A stretch of DNA of 64,000 bases from Flavobacterium zepuense (GTDB lineage: Bacteria > Bacteroidota > Bacteroidia > Flavobacteriales > Flavobacteriaceae), in contig NZ_VJVZ01000005.1 of assembly GCF_007097145.1 (NCBI RefSeq), positions 279,753-343,752 of the forward strand. The letters are read 5' to 3'. The notes below the pieces were generated by a model, which worked only from the letters and a program-made list of their open reading frames with translations, ran no database searches and was not told the origin of the DNA. The position numbers were made by a program, and so were the translations under genes. Shown one piece after another: positions 24,411 to 33,433 of the stretch (the stretch's first letter is position 1; each line of letters starts with the position of its first letter).

Positions 24411-24432
24411 TCTCCGTAAGGGAGATTTTTTT
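24411..24432 (+). terminator. Terminator of the SRP RNA
   Basis: TCTCC (24411-24415) and GGAGA (24421-24425) with a seven-T run. A longer T-run at 24388-24402 right after the RNA may be part of 3'-end formation. Confidence 0.75.
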
Positions 24433-24493
24433 GTTTATAGGTGTTTCGAAACAAATAAAATTGTTGAGAAACAGATTTTCTTAAAGGTATAGT

Positions 24494-24518
24494 TAGTGAA
24501 ATTTGTGCAATTCGTGGC
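24494..24518. repeat. Partial copy of the AATTCGTG palindromic element
   Basis: TAGTGAAATTTGTGCAATTCG and GTGGC resemble the 3' arm of the element at 3081-3139. Confidence 0.5.
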
Positions 24519-24592
24519 AAACTCATTAGCGTATTTAAACTCAAAAAAGTAATTTCGCCTTGCATTAAAAGCACATCAATCTGAAAAAATTT

Positions 24593-25396
24593 ATGAGCAA
24601 AGTAGTATTTATAACCGGCGGATCATCGGGCATTGGCAAAGCGACAGGTGAATTTTTATTAGCAAAAGGCTACACCGTTTATGGTACGAGCCGCGATCCT
24701 GAAAAAGTGATGAGGTCTTCATTTCGGCTGGTAGCAATGGATGTTAGAGATACCGCAAGCATAAAGACTGCCATAGCTACGGTTGTTGCCGAAGCCGGAA
24801 CCATAGATATACTTGTAAATAATGCCGGCGTAGGTATTACCGGGCCACTGGAGGAAATTCCTGCTGAAGAAATAAAAAACAACTTTGAAACCAACCTGTT
24901 CGGACCGATTGAGGTTATGAAGGCTGTACTGCCGCAAATGCGTGCGCAAAAGAGCGGACTTATAATTAACGTTACCTCTATAGCGGGATATATGGGCCTG
25001 CCGTACCGAAGTGTATATTCGGCATCAAAAGGGGCGCTGGAGCTTATTACAGAAGCGCTACGTATGGAAGTTAAAAGCTTTGGTGTAACCATTACAAGTG
25101 TTGCCCCAGGCGATTTTGCCACCAATATTGCAGCAGGGCGATACCATGCTCCTGTGGTTAAAGGCAGCGCTTATGAGGCCGTTTACGGTGGCATACTTGC
25201 CACAATGAACGAGCATGTAGATGCCGGCAGTAACCCTAACGAAATGGCCGAAGCTGTTTATGCCATTATAAAAACCCCAAACCCTGCGGTGCACTATAAA
25301 GTAGGTGTTTTTATGCAAAAATTCTCGATAGTGCTTAAGCGAATTTTACCTGATAAAGTTTACGAAAAAATGTTGATGAACCATTATAAATTGTAG
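24593..25396 (+). CDS. SDR family oxidoreductase
   Basis: 267 residues of a classical short-chain dehydrogenase: NAD(P) motif [12 protein letters not shown] (residues ~8-19), [13 protein letters not shown], the catalytic Ser in [10 protein letters not shown] and YSASKGAL (Tyr-x3-Lys). It acts on an unidentified alcohol or ketone. The relative at 36056 has similar motifs. Confidence 0.92.
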   Translation: MSKVVFITGGSSGIGKATGEFLLAKGYTVYGTSRDPEKVMRSSFRLVAMDVRDTASIKTAIATVVAEAGTIDILVNNAGVGITGPLEEIPAEEIKNNFETNLFGPIEVMKAVLPQMRAQKSGLIINVTSIAGYMGLPYRSVYSASKGALELITEALRMEVKSFGVTITSVAPGDFATNIAAGRYHAPVVKGSAYEAVYGGILATMNEHVDAGSNPNEMAEAVYAIIKTPNPAVHYKVGVFMQKFSIVLKRILPDKVYEKMLMNHYKL

Positions 25397-25401
25397 TTTT
25401 G
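25373..25401 (+). promoter_or_regulatory. Promoter of the transaldolase-like gene
   Basis: TTG (25373-25375), 18 bases, TAGTTTTG (25394-25401), inside the SDR 3' end. The -7 box lies 65 bases before the ATG. Confidence 0.55.
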
Positions 25402-25466
25402 CACCGCAATTAAACCGCTGCCCTACAGGCAGATTTATAGAACAGGAACAACATAAACATTATATC

Positions 25467-26123
25467 ATGAAGTTTTTTATAGACACGGCAAACCTTGCCC
25501 AAATTAAAGAAGCACAGGAACTTGGAGTGCTTGATGGTGTTACAACAAACCCATCGTTAATGGCTAAAGAAGGCATTACCGGCAAAGACAACATCCTTAA
25601 GCATTATGTAGATATTTGCAATATTACCGATGGCGATGTTAGTGCTGAGGTTATTGCTGTAGATTATGACGGTATGGTTCGCGAAGGTGAAGAACTTGCC
25701 GAACTGCACCCGCAAATTGTGGTAAAACTGCCGATGACTAAAGATGGTGTTAAGGCTGCTAAATATTTTACCGATAAAGGTATTAAAACTAACGTAACCC
25801 TTGTGTTTTCTGCCGGGCAGGCTTTGCTTGCCGCTAAAGCAGGTGCTACATATGTTTCGCCGTTTATTGGCCGTTTAGATGATATTTCTACTGATGGTTT
25901 ACAACTAATAGAAGATATTCGTCTTATTTATGATAATTACGGTTATGAGACCGAAATTCTTGCAGCATCTGTACGTCACACCATGCACATTGTAAATTGT
26001 GCTAAAATTGGTGCCGATGTTATTACAGGACCGCTTTCTGCAATTGCAGGTTTATTAAAACACCCACTTACAGATAGTGGCCTTGCGCAGTTCTTAGCAG
26101 ATTACGAAAAAGGAAACAAATAA
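25467..26123 (+). CDS. fsa: Fructose-6-phosphate aldolase / transaldolase
   Basis: 218 residues, the short FSA/TalC subfamily: [44 protein letters not shown] with the Schiff-base lysine, [31 protein letters not shown], and [22 protein letters not shown]. Annotation as transaldolase or FSA cannot be settled by sequence alone; Bacteroidota proteins of this size usually act as transaldolase in the pentose phosphate pathway. Confidence 0.93.
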   Translation: MKFFIDTANLAQIKEAQELGVLDGVTTNPSLMAKEGITGKDNILKHYVDICNITDGDVSAEVIAVDYDGMVREGEELAELHPQIVVKLPMTKDGVKAAKYFTDKGIKTNVTLVFSAGQALLAAKAGATYVSPFIGRLDDISTDGLQLIEDIRLIYDNYGYETEILAASVRHTMHIVNCAKIGADVITGPLSAIAGLLKHPLTDSGLAQFLADYEKGNK

Positions 26124-26151
26124 TATCTCCGGATATTTTTAGATCATAAAG

Positions 26152-26180
26152 ACAGGATTGCCTACTTAGGGCGATCCTGT
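26152..26180. terminator. Terminator after the transaldolase gene
   Basis: ACAGGATTGCC (26152-26162) pairs with GGCGATCCTGT (26170-26180), one wobble, followed by TTTTGTTTT. It also faces the convergent oxidoreductase gene. Confidence 0.8.
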
Positions 26181-26186
26181 TTTGTT

Positions 26187-27095
26187 TTAAAAACGTTCGT
26201 CTATAAGGCATTTGTTTATTAGTGCCCCAACCTTATTGCCTGATGCCGCAGCATGCGCAATAGACCGGTAAAGCGACAAACAATCGCCTGCTGCAAAAAT
26301 TCCGGGTATAGAGGTTTCCATATGTTTAGATATACATATGAAACCCTTCTCTGTAAAGTCTAAGCCTAATTTTTCAGGAATGTCACACTGTTGTTTAAAA
26401 GGCAGTTGGGTATAAATAACCTCGGGGCTATCGGCTTCGGTATCTTTAAAAAGCAGCTTTTTTATCTCGCCGCCCGATTCTTCTATGTAGTCGATCTCAT
26501 TTTCTACCACCACAATATTATGGCTGTTGAGTTTCATAACCTCATCAGGACTTAGCGTGCTGGTACCGTTAGTGTACAGTGTAAGTTTATCGGTCCAGTT
26601 TCGTATCACTTTAGCCAACTCAAACCCCATATCTCCGTTACCAATAATTCCCGTTACTTTATTAGCCGACTCAAAACCGTGGCAGTAGGGGCAATGCAAT
26701 ATACTAATGCCCCAGCATTCGGCAAATCCTTTAATATTAGGAATCAAATCGGTTACCCCGGTAGCAAAGATAATTTTATGGGCCGTAAAGTTTTGGTTAT
26801 CGGCGGTAAGCACTTCAAACGTTACACCGTTAGGCAACACATCTGTAGCCAGTCCGTCTAAAAAATTTACAGTGGGGTAGGCTAAAACCTGCTGTCTTGC
26901 CCTATTGGCAATATCGGTGGGGTGGCTGCCGTCATTTGTAATAAAGTTGTGTGCGTAAGGCGCTTTGGTATTGCAGGGGTTGCCGCTGTCTATAATTAAA
27001 ACGCTACGCAGGCTCCTGCCCAGCGCCATAGCGGCAGAGAGGCCTGCATAGCTTCCGCCTATAATAATAACATCGTATAATTGCTGTAGTTTCAT
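26187..27095 (-). CDS. TrxR-like NAD(P)/FAD-dependent oxidoreductase
   Basis: I start at ATG 27095 (MKLQQLYDVIIIGGSYAGLSAAM), leaving a 302-residue protein with FAD motif GGSYAGLSAA. It has the redox motif CPYC in ILHCPYCHGFE, GNGDMGFELAKVI for NAD(P)H, and ends GIFAAGDC. This is the low-molecular-weight thioredoxin reductase fold. Its substrate is uncertain; such proteins also reduce ferredoxin or toxins. No thioredoxin gene lies beside it. Confidence 0.88.
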   Translation of the reverse strand: MKLQQLYDVIIIGGSYAGLSAAMALGRSLRSVLIIDSGNPCNTKAPYAHNFITNDGSHPTDIANRARQQVLAYPTVNFLDGLATDVLPNGVTFEVLTADNQNFTAHKIIFATGVTDLIPNIKGFAECWGISILHCPYCHGFESANKVTGIIGNGDMGFELAKVIRNWTDKLTLYTNGTSTLSPDEVMKLNSHNIVVVENEIDYIEESGGEIKKLLFKDTEADSPEVIYTQLPFKQQCDIPEKLGLDFTEKGFICISKHMETSIPGIFAAGDCLSLYRSIAHAAASGNKVGALINKCLIDERF

Positions 27096-27177
27096 TGCCA
27101 GGTACTTGATGCATAAAGTTAGCCAACACAAAAACTATATCCTGCAACTTTAACGTAACCTTATAAGGGAGGGAAAA

Positions 27178-27192
27178 ACGCCCGAAAGGCGT
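27178..27192 (-). terminator. Terminator of the clc gene
   Basis: ACGCC (27178-27182) and GGCGT (27188-27192), loop CGAAA; on the minus strand followed by TTTTT. Confidence 0.65.
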
Positions 27193-27200
27193 CTTGACAT

Positions 27201-29021
27201 CTATTCAATTACCATATCCTTTAGCCTTTCGCGGTAGGCAACCAGCACTTTTTCTTTGTAGATAAAGCCGTAATAACGGTCGTCTTTAAGTACGGGAAGG
27301 TAGTTAGTATTGGCGGTTTCAAACTTTTCCATGATCATTTCGATGGAGTCTTCCACCGATGCAATTTCGGGTGGAACCGTCATTAATTCTTCCATCTTGG
27401 TGTATTTAACCTTAAACGGACTGAATATCAGGTTACGGATGTTTGCAAAATCAACCATGCCCAGAAGCCTGTTCTTTTCATCGGTCACCGCAAAATGATT
27501 GTATTGCGTGTTAGATAGCAATGCCACAACATCATCTACTTTTTGGTTGAGTGATAGCGTAGGCATATCGCTGCTAACCAGCTCCATAATATCGAGGCTG
27601 GAAAGTATGTTCTTGTCTTTGTTAGAGGTAAATACCTGGCCTTTATCGGCAAGGTGCTTAACATCCATAGAGTAAGTTTCAAATTGTTTAGATACTGCAA
27701 AGCTTATAGAAGACACGATCATAAGCGGTACCATGAGGTTGTAACCCCCTGTAATTTCACCAATCAGGAATATAGCCGTTAACGGCGCGTGAAACAGTCC
27801 GCTCAAAATACCCGCCATACCCACGATGGTAAAATTATCCAGGGGAAGGTTTTTGCTAAAGCCTATCATGGTGAAAAACTTGGCGACAAAAAAACCAAGG
27901 TACGACCCTACAAAAAGCGATGGTGCAAAGTTACCGCCGTTGCCTCCGCTGGCAAGCGTAAGGCCGGTAGCGTAAGCCTTTAAAAGCATGGTAACACCGG
28001 CAAAAAGCAGCAGTACCCAGCCGTTGTGTTTAAATTCTTCTAATATGGTATTGTCTAAGAGTTCCTCAGGGTGGGCGTTAGATAGTATCCTGATGCTCTC
28101 GTACCCCTCACCAAATAGGGTAGGAAACATAAAGATGATCAATGCCAGGGGTATGGCTCCGTACAACGCTTTACGGTAACCTTTTATCCTGAGCTTTGCA
28201 AAATGGGCTTCTACCTTCTGGAAGGTTTTAGCATGGTATAGTGATACAAATCCCGCCAATAAGCCTAATATTATGTAATACGGAATGTTATGCCAGTCAA
28301 AGTGTAAGGTACGCCTGAATGTTAGCAATACCTCTTCATTTAATATAATGGTGGAAACCAGTGCACCGGTTGCGGCCGATATCATAATCGGTATGAATGC
28401 CGAAATGGTAACATCGGTAAGGATAACTTCTATGGCAAAAAGCACCCCTGCTATGGGAGCGTTAAAGGCTGCGGCCACACCGGCTGCCACACCACAGGCA
28501 AGGAGTAATATCCTGTCTTTGCGCGATAGTTTGTATTTACGGGCAAAGTTAGAGCCAAAGGCGGCCCCTGTTATAGTAATGGGCGACTCAAGCCCTGCCG
28601 ATCCACCTAAGCCTACGGTAAGCGATGCTGTGATTATCTGGGCGTACATTTGCTTGCGGGGCATAATGCCACCCTTTTTTGCCACAGCAACCAGTATGCG
28701 CGAACTGCCTTTTTCCAGTTTGCCATCCAGCAATCTTTTTATAACAAAAACGGTAAGCAATATACCCACTACGGGCAGTATACTGTTTATATAAGGTAAC
28801 TTAAGGTATTTATTTACATAGGTGGCCCCAAGGAATACGTTGTGGGCAAAGCTTTTAAGTACAATTACCGCGAAGGAAGTAGATATAGCTACTAAAATGC
28901 AGGACAGGTAAATAAAGTGCCTTTCGGAGAGAAGGCTTTTGGCTATAAAAAATAAGGCTTCCAGCTTACCAAGGCTGCGCCTTACAGACAACCTGATGTT
29001 AGAAATAATGCGATTGGGCAT
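27201..29021 (-). CDS. ClC chloride channel/antiporter with CBS domains
   Basis: 606 residues. The membrane part has GGSAGLESPITITGAAFGS (selectivity region with the gating Glu of GxExP), GVAAAFNAPIAGVLFAIE and GGNGGNFAPSLFVGSYLG, and the last ~150 residues are a pair of CBS domains. In bacteria ClC proteins carry Cl-/H+ exchange or fluoride; the canonical GREGP reads GLESP here. A second ClC lies at 57530. Regulation by nucleotides at the CBS pair is plausible. Confidence 0.94.
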   Translation of the reverse strand: MPNRIISNIRLSVRRSLGKLEALFFIAKSLLSERHFIYLSCILVAISTSFAVIVLKSFAHNVFLGATYVNKYLKLPYINSILPVVGILLTVFVIKRLLDGKLEKGSSRILVAVAKKGGIMPRKQMYAQIITASLTVGLGGSAGLESPITITGAAFGSNFARKYKLSRKDRILLLACGVAAGVAAAFNAPIAGVLFAIEVILTDVTISAFIPIMISAATGALVSTIILNEEVLLTFRRTLHFDWHNIPYYIILGLLAGFVSLYHAKTFQKVEAHFAKLRIKGYRKALYGAIPLALIIFMFPTLFGEGYESIRILSNAHPEELLDNTILEEFKHNGWVLLLFAGVTMLLKAYATGLTLASGGNGGNFAPSLFVGSYLGFFVAKFFTMIGFSKNLPLDNFTIVGMAGILSGLFHAPLTAIFLIGEITGGYNLMVPLMIVSSISFAVSKQFETYSMDVKHLADKGQVFTSNKDKNILSSLDIMELVSSDMPTLSLNQKVDDVVALLSNTQYNHFAVTDEKNRLLGMVDFANIRNLIFSPFKVKYTKMEELMTVPPEIASVEDSIEMIMEKFETANTNYLPVLKDDRYYGFIYKEKVLVAYRERLKDMVIE

Positions 29022-29093
29022 TGTAGTAGGGAAAATTTGAGAATTTGCAACAAAACGCTAATATAAGCCATTTGTGAAATTTTTCCACACGTT

Positions 29094-29759
29094 TTATATA
29101 TTTTTTAGAGCTTCACGGGTGCTGAGGGGTTTTAAATTTGCGATTTCTACAAATTGTTTTATAGCAGATGCATCGGTCTTGGCATATTCACGTAATGCCC
29201 AGCCTATGGCTTTTTGTATAAAGAATTCTTTGCTGTGGCGGTGCTTTTCACATTCCGAAAACAGCAAAGCAACGTTAGTATCTTTCTTATACCCCAGTTG
29301 AAACAGGATGGCCGACCTGTTAAGCCACATATTCCCGGAGCCTGAAAACCGGGTTATAACTTTAGGAATCTCTTTAGGAAATTGCTGCAGATAACTGCCC
29401 AGCAGGTATTTAGAAATGGTATCTACGCTATCCCACCATGAATGGCTTACCAGCAATTTTTCTATGATGGTAATATCCTCTTTAATGAAGTTCTTTTTAA
29501 GCTCCTTCATTAAGATTTCTATGGCAGTGTAGTGGTATTCGCGTTCTTTTTTACCGTAAAGGTCTAAAGCAATCTGGCGCGGATTTTCTTTTATTTCATC
29601 CTTAAAATTAGCCAGTTCTGCTTTAAGCAATGCCCTTCGCACATCGGTCTTTAACCCTATGAAAGGGAAAAGGTTCTTCATGTATTTTGCCATTGCCTCG
29701 GCATTTTGCGCGTTGGCATTGGCTATATAGGCCTGACTTATAGCATCAATAAAAACCAT
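29094..29759 (-). CDS. DNA alkylation repair protein (AlkD-like)
   Basis: 221 residues of HEAT-like helical repeats: GLKTDVRRALLKAEL, KEREYHYTAIEILMKELKK, WWDSVDTISKYLLGSYL with the Trp/Asp motif, GSGNMWLNRSAILFQLGYK and FIQKAIGWALREYAK. AlkD-like glycosylases remove 3- and 7-methylpurines. The start overlaps the upstream AcpH stop by one base. A second alkylation-repair enzyme (Tag-type) lies at 32629. Confidence 0.9.
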   Translation of the reverse strand: MVFIDAISQAYIANANAQNAEAMAKYMKNLFPFIGLKTDVRRALLKAELANFKDEIKENPRQIALDLYGKKEREYHYTAIEILMKELKKNFIKEDITIIEKLLVSHSWWDSVDTISKYLLGSYLQQFPKEIPKVITRFSGSGNMWLNRSAILFQLGYKKDTNVALLFSECEKHRHSKEFFIQKAIGWALREYAKTDASAIKQFVEIANLKPLSTREALKNI

Positions 29760-30343
29760 TACAGTTCGGTAATTTTAATTTTTACATATGCCCGTATCTC
29801 CTCAAAAAATTCTGTGAATTCCTGTTCAAAGTCGGTGTAAAACTCCTGCAATTCGTTTATGGCATTTGTCATGCCCGATTTATTACCTGTACGGCGGTCT
29901 ATCTGTGCTAAAGTTCGTGCAATGCCTTCAAGGTGTGCATTGCCCACCAGCCAGTTATTGCGTATCATGTGCGGTACCATTTGTTGCGTCTGGGTTGCCA
30001 GTACATTAAAATTATCGGTAAGTAACTCGTAAAAATCGGCAGCAAATTTCTCTAAGGGCTCGGGGTGGTAATTACTCCAGTTTTTGGCAAGAAAATGATC
30101 GTAATAAACATCGGCAATTACCCCTGCATAATGGTGGTAGTTGGCATGAAGCCTTTTGGTAGTTTGCCTGAAAACAGGGTGGCTGTCGGTAAAAGTATCT
30201 ATGGCGCGGTGCAGCATAATGCCTTTGCAAATCCCCGGAGGGAAACTTTCGGGGCGGTGCCCGTGTATGCTGTCGGCCATAAAATTGCCTATCTTCAGTT
30301 CATTATCATTACCGGAAAGGTATATGTGGGCTAAAAAATTCAT
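29759..30343 (-). CDS. acpH: Acyl carrier protein phosphodiesterase
   Basis: 194 residues: MNFLAHIYLSGNDNELKIGN, FMADSIHGHRPESFPPGICKGI, LHRAIDTFTDSHPVF and VIADVYYDHFLAKNW, the histidine/aspartate metal-binding motifs of AcpH (YajB). It strips phosphopantetheine from ACP. Overlaps the AlkD gene by one base, so both probably form one transcript. Confidence 0.93.
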   Translation of the reverse strand: MNFLAHIYLSGNDNELKIGNFMADSIHGHRPESFPPGICKGIMLHRAIDTFTDSHPVFRQTTKRLHANYHHYAGVIADVYYDHFLAKNWSNYHPEPLEKFAADFYELLTDNFNVLATQTQQMVPHMIRNNWLVGNAHLEGIARTLAQIDRRTGNKSGMTNAINELQEFYTDFEQEFTEFFEEIRAYVKIKITEL

Positions 30344-30461
30344 ACACCTAAGATAGGGAAAAGTTTTTAAGTCGTAAAGTCATCAGGTCTAAAGTCGGAA
30401 GTTCCTGTAGGGCAGGAGTGGAAATCTTAAATCTTAAATCTGCAATCTTAAATTGAAACCT

Positions 30462-30469
30462 TATCTTTG
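30462..30469 (+). promoter_or_regulatory. -7 box before the phosphohexomutase gene
   Basis: TATCTTTG fits TAnnTTTG, 24 bases before ATG 30493. The upstream DNA is AAATCTTA repeats (30424-30453) with no TTG at -33. Confidence 0.5.
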
Positions 30470-30492
30470 CTTTTTACACAAATACACTTATA

Positions 30493-31884
30493 ATGACTTT
30501 AATTAAATCGATATCAGGCATCAGGGGAACCATTGGCGGGCAAACCGGTGATAACCTTACTCCCGTAGATGCCGTTAAATTTGCTTCGGCTTACGGAACT
30601 TTCCTTAAAAATAATTCAGATAAAGAAAAGCTAACCGTGGTTATAGGCCGCGATGCGCGTATTTCGGGCCCTATGATCCATAACCTGGTTATGAATACGC
30701 TTGTAGGCTTGGGTATAAATGTAATAGACCTTGGCCTGAGCACTACGCCAACAGTTGAGGTTGCTGTGCCGCTTGAAAAAGCCGATGGTGGTATTATACT
30801 TACTGCCAGCCACAACCCTAAACAGTGGAATGCCCTTAAATTGCTGAACGAAAAAGGCGAATTTTTAAGCGGTGCCGATGGCGCTAAAATATTAGAACTT
30901 GCCGATGCTGAGGCCTTTGATTTTGCCGATGTAGATAGCCTTGGCGAAATCACGGTTAACGATGCCTATATGGACATTCACATAGATGAGGTGCTTAACC
31001 TGCCGCTTGTAGATGCCGAAGCTGTTAAAAAAGCAGGCTTTAAAGTAGTGGTAGATGGTGTTAACTCGTCGGGCGGTATCATCATCCCTAAATTGCTTGA
31101 GCAAATGGGGGTTGACGTAGTTAAGCTGTACTGTGAGCCTAACGGGCATTTTCCTCACAACCCGGAGCCGCTTAAGGAGCACTTGGGCGATATTTGTAAA
31201 CTTGTGGTTGAAGAAAAAGCCGACTTTGGTATTGTGGTTGACCCGGATGTTGACCGACTTGCTTTTATTAGCGAAGACGGTGAAATGTTTGGCGAAGAAT
31301 ATACCCTTGTGGCCTGCGCCGATTATGTGCTGAGTAAAACACCGGGCAATGCTGTAAGTAATATGTCGTCTTCACGTGCGCTGCGCGACATTACCCAAAA
31401 ATATGGCGGAACCTATGAGGCAAGCGCCGTGGGTGAGGTTAACGTTGTAGAACTGATGAAAAAAAATAACGCCATTATAGGCGGCGAGGGCAATGGCGGT
31501 ATTATTTACCCTGAGCTGCATTACGGCCGTGATTCGCTTGTGGGTGTAGCATTGTTCCTTACGTATCTGGCAGAGAACAATATTAAGTCGGTAGCTGCGC
31601 TAAGGGCTTCATACCCGCAATATTACATGAGCAAGAACAAAATTGAGCTTACCCCGCAAATAGATGTTGATGCTATTTTAATTGCTATGGCAGATAAATA
31701 CAGCAGCGAGGAATTTTCTACAGTAGACGGTGTTAAGATAGATTTTGCTGATGAGTGGGTACACCTTCGCAAATCGAACACCGAGCCTATCATCCGGATT
31801 TATACCGAGGCACAAATGCAGCAAAAAGCGGATGACCTTGCCGTCAGGATCATTAACGAGATTAAAGCCGTTGCGGGTATCTAA
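30493..31884 (+). CDS. glmM: Phosphoglucosamine mutase / phosphohexomutase
   Basis: 463 residues of the alpha-D-phosphohexomutase family: IKSISGIRGTIGGQTGDNL, the phosphoserine loop TASHNPKQWNALK (about residue 105), metal-binding DPDVDRLAF and the substrate loop EGNGGIIYPELHYGRDSL; C-terminal RKSNTEPIIRIYTEA. GlmM makes GlcN-1-P for peptidoglycan and LPS. GlmM versus ManB/Pgm is not certain. The next gene (deformylase) starts 3 bases on. Confidence 0.88.
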   Translation: MTLIKSISGIRGTIGGQTGDNLTPVDAVKFASAYGTFLKNNSDKEKLTVVIGRDARISGPMIHNLVMNTLVGLGINVIDLGLSTTPTVEVAVPLEKADGGIILTASHNPKQWNALKLLNEKGEFLSGADGAKILELADAEAFDFADVDSLGEITVNDAYMDIHIDEVLNLPLVDAEAVKKAGFKVVVDGVNSSGGIIIPKLLEQMGVDVVKLYCEPNGHFPHNPEPLKEHLGDICKLVVEEKADFGIVVDPDVDRLAFISEDGEMFGEEYTLVACADYVLSKTPGNAVSNMSSSRALRDITQKYGGTYEASAVGEVNVVELMKKNNAIIGGEGNGGIIYPELHYGRDSLVGVALFLTYLAENNIKSVAALRASYPQYYMSKNKIELTPQIDVDAILIAMADKYSSEEFSTVDGVKIDFADEWVHLRKSNTEPIIRIYTEAQMQQKADDLAVRIINEIKAVAGI

Positions 31885-31887
31885 ACC

Positions 31888-32538
31888 ATGAAAAACACCT
31901 TACTGGCAGTGATTGCGCTATTTGTTGTAGCCAATGCTGCGGCCCAGAAATTTACCGATGCCGAGCGCACTCTTATTAAAGCCGGCGACAGAAATGCTAA
32001 AATGCGGGTGCTTCAGGTTACTGATGCCGCCGATTTAAAGATTCTGCAAACGCTAAGCACCAACATAGATGTTAAAGACGAGTCGCTTTTACTACTAACC
32101 CAGCGTATGTATGCCACCGTAAGGGATACTGCCAACCCCGGTGTGGGTATTGCCGCGCCACAGGTGGGCATTAATAAAAATGTTATCTGGGTACAGCGTT
32201 TTGATAAGCCCGGCGAACCGTTTGAGGTATATCTTAACCCGAAGATCACGTGGAGGTCGGCATTAATGCGCAAAGGTGCAGAAGGCTGTCTCTCGATACC
32301 CGATATAAGGGGCGATGTATTACGCAACTACACTATTAAGCTGACGTATTTTGATATGGACGGTAAATTTCATGACGAAATGATAGAGGGCTTTACGGCG
32401 GTTATCTTTCAGCATGAAACAGATCATCTGTTGGGCATATTATTTACCGACAGGCTATCGCAGCAAAACAAGCAGCAATACAGCCTAATTAACGGTGAAG
32501 TGAATTTATATTTAGAAAAAATGTTAAGAAGGCAATAA
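31888..32538 (+). CDS. Peptide deformylase with signal peptide
   Basis: 216 residues. All three PDF motifs are present: GVGIAAPQVG, EGCLSIP with the metal-binding Cys, and QHETDHL (HExxH). Unlike normal cytoplasmic PDF it begins with a signal-peptide-like segment (MKNTLLAVIALFVVANAAAQ), predicting export to the periplasm. Enzymes remove N-formyl groups. The gene may not be the essential deformylase of the cell; it follows glmM by 3 bases. Confidence 0.88.
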   Translation: MKNTLLAVIALFVVANAAAQKFTDAERTLIKAGDRNAKMRVLQVTDAADLKILQTLSTNIDVKDESLLLLTQRMYATVRDTANPGVGIAAPQVGINKNVIWVQRFDKPGEPFEVYLNPKITWRSALMRKGAEGCLSIPDIRGDVLRNYTIKLTYFDMDGKFHDEMIEGFTAVIFQHETDHLLGILFTDRLSQQNKQQYSLINGEVNLYLEKMLRRQ

Positions 32539-32628
32539 TCAGGCAACATTAGCTGTTATACTATTATTGTTCGTTAAAATTAATTTACAGCCGTACCACG
32601 TTTGCCAGGTGCGGCTGTTTTTTATATG

Positions 32629-33180
32629 CTACATATCCTTCATCCAAAGGGCACCGGCCTTTTGGTTTTCTTTATAAACAGGGCAGCTCGCTACATGAGC
32701 ACCCGGCAGCATGCCTATGCTCATAAAAAATTCGTTTACAATTTCGCCCCCCGTAAATTTAAAAGTGTTTTTAAAAAGCTTTACCCATTCTTCTTTGGTT
32801 TTGGGGTGGTTAAGTTCCAGCCATGCCTTAAACGATCCGTGTTCTTTTTGCAATTGCAAAATGGTTTTCGCATTTTCTATAGCGGCGTTTACCTTTAGCT
32901 TGTTACGAATAATTCCCGGATCGGCCAGCAGGCGTTCCCGGTCAAGTTCGGTATAAGCGGCAACTTTTGCAATATCAAAATTATCAAAGGCCTGCCTGAA
33001 TGAGTTTTCTTTCTTAAGGATAATCTCCCAGCTAAGCCCCGCCTGGTTAATTTCCATCACAAGGCGGCAAAACAGTTCGTTATCACTTTCTATAGGGAAA
33101 CCGTAGTGGTTATCGTGGTAGTTTTTATGAAGCGCCCTCCTATCGGGCGGCATGGTATCTATTACACTGCAGTACGACAT
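32629..33180 (-). CDS. tag: DNA-3-methyladenine glycosylase I (Tag-like)
   Basis: 183 residues: the zinc-binding Cys near the start (MSYCS), YHDNHYGFPIESDNELFCRLVMEINQAGLSWEIILKKENSFRQAFDNF, and HVASCPVY with the C-terminal His/Cys ligands. Tag excises 3-methyladenine. Classic Tag has YHDxEWG, here YHDNHYG, so this may be a divergent subgroup. It lies alone on the minus strand, near the AlkD gene. Confidence 0.9.
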   Translation of the reverse strand: MSYCSVIDTMPPDRRALHKNYHDNHYGFPIESDNELFCRLVMEINQAGLSWEIILKKENSFRQAFDNFDIAKVAAYTELDRERLLADPGIIRNKLKVNAAIENAKTILQLQKEHGSFKAWLELNHPKTKEEWVKLFKNTFKFTGGEIVNEFFMSIGMLPGAHVASCPVYKENQKAGALWMKDM

Positions 33181-33433
33181 TAATTTCTATTGTTAATTTG
33201 TTGATTCGTTAATTTGGTTATTTGATTTAAGGGTGGATTTTTTGATCTGTTGATTTGGTTATTTGATGGTAATGCAAAACTTCAACTTTGAACTCGTAAC
33301 TCTAAACCCGAAACAATCAACCCAAAAGTTTTAAAAAGCTAAGTTAACACTAAATAACACAGCTTAACAACAGATAACGCTTTAAAAATTGTAATGTATT
33401 TAAGTTTGCCCTATAACTTAACAATACACAATC

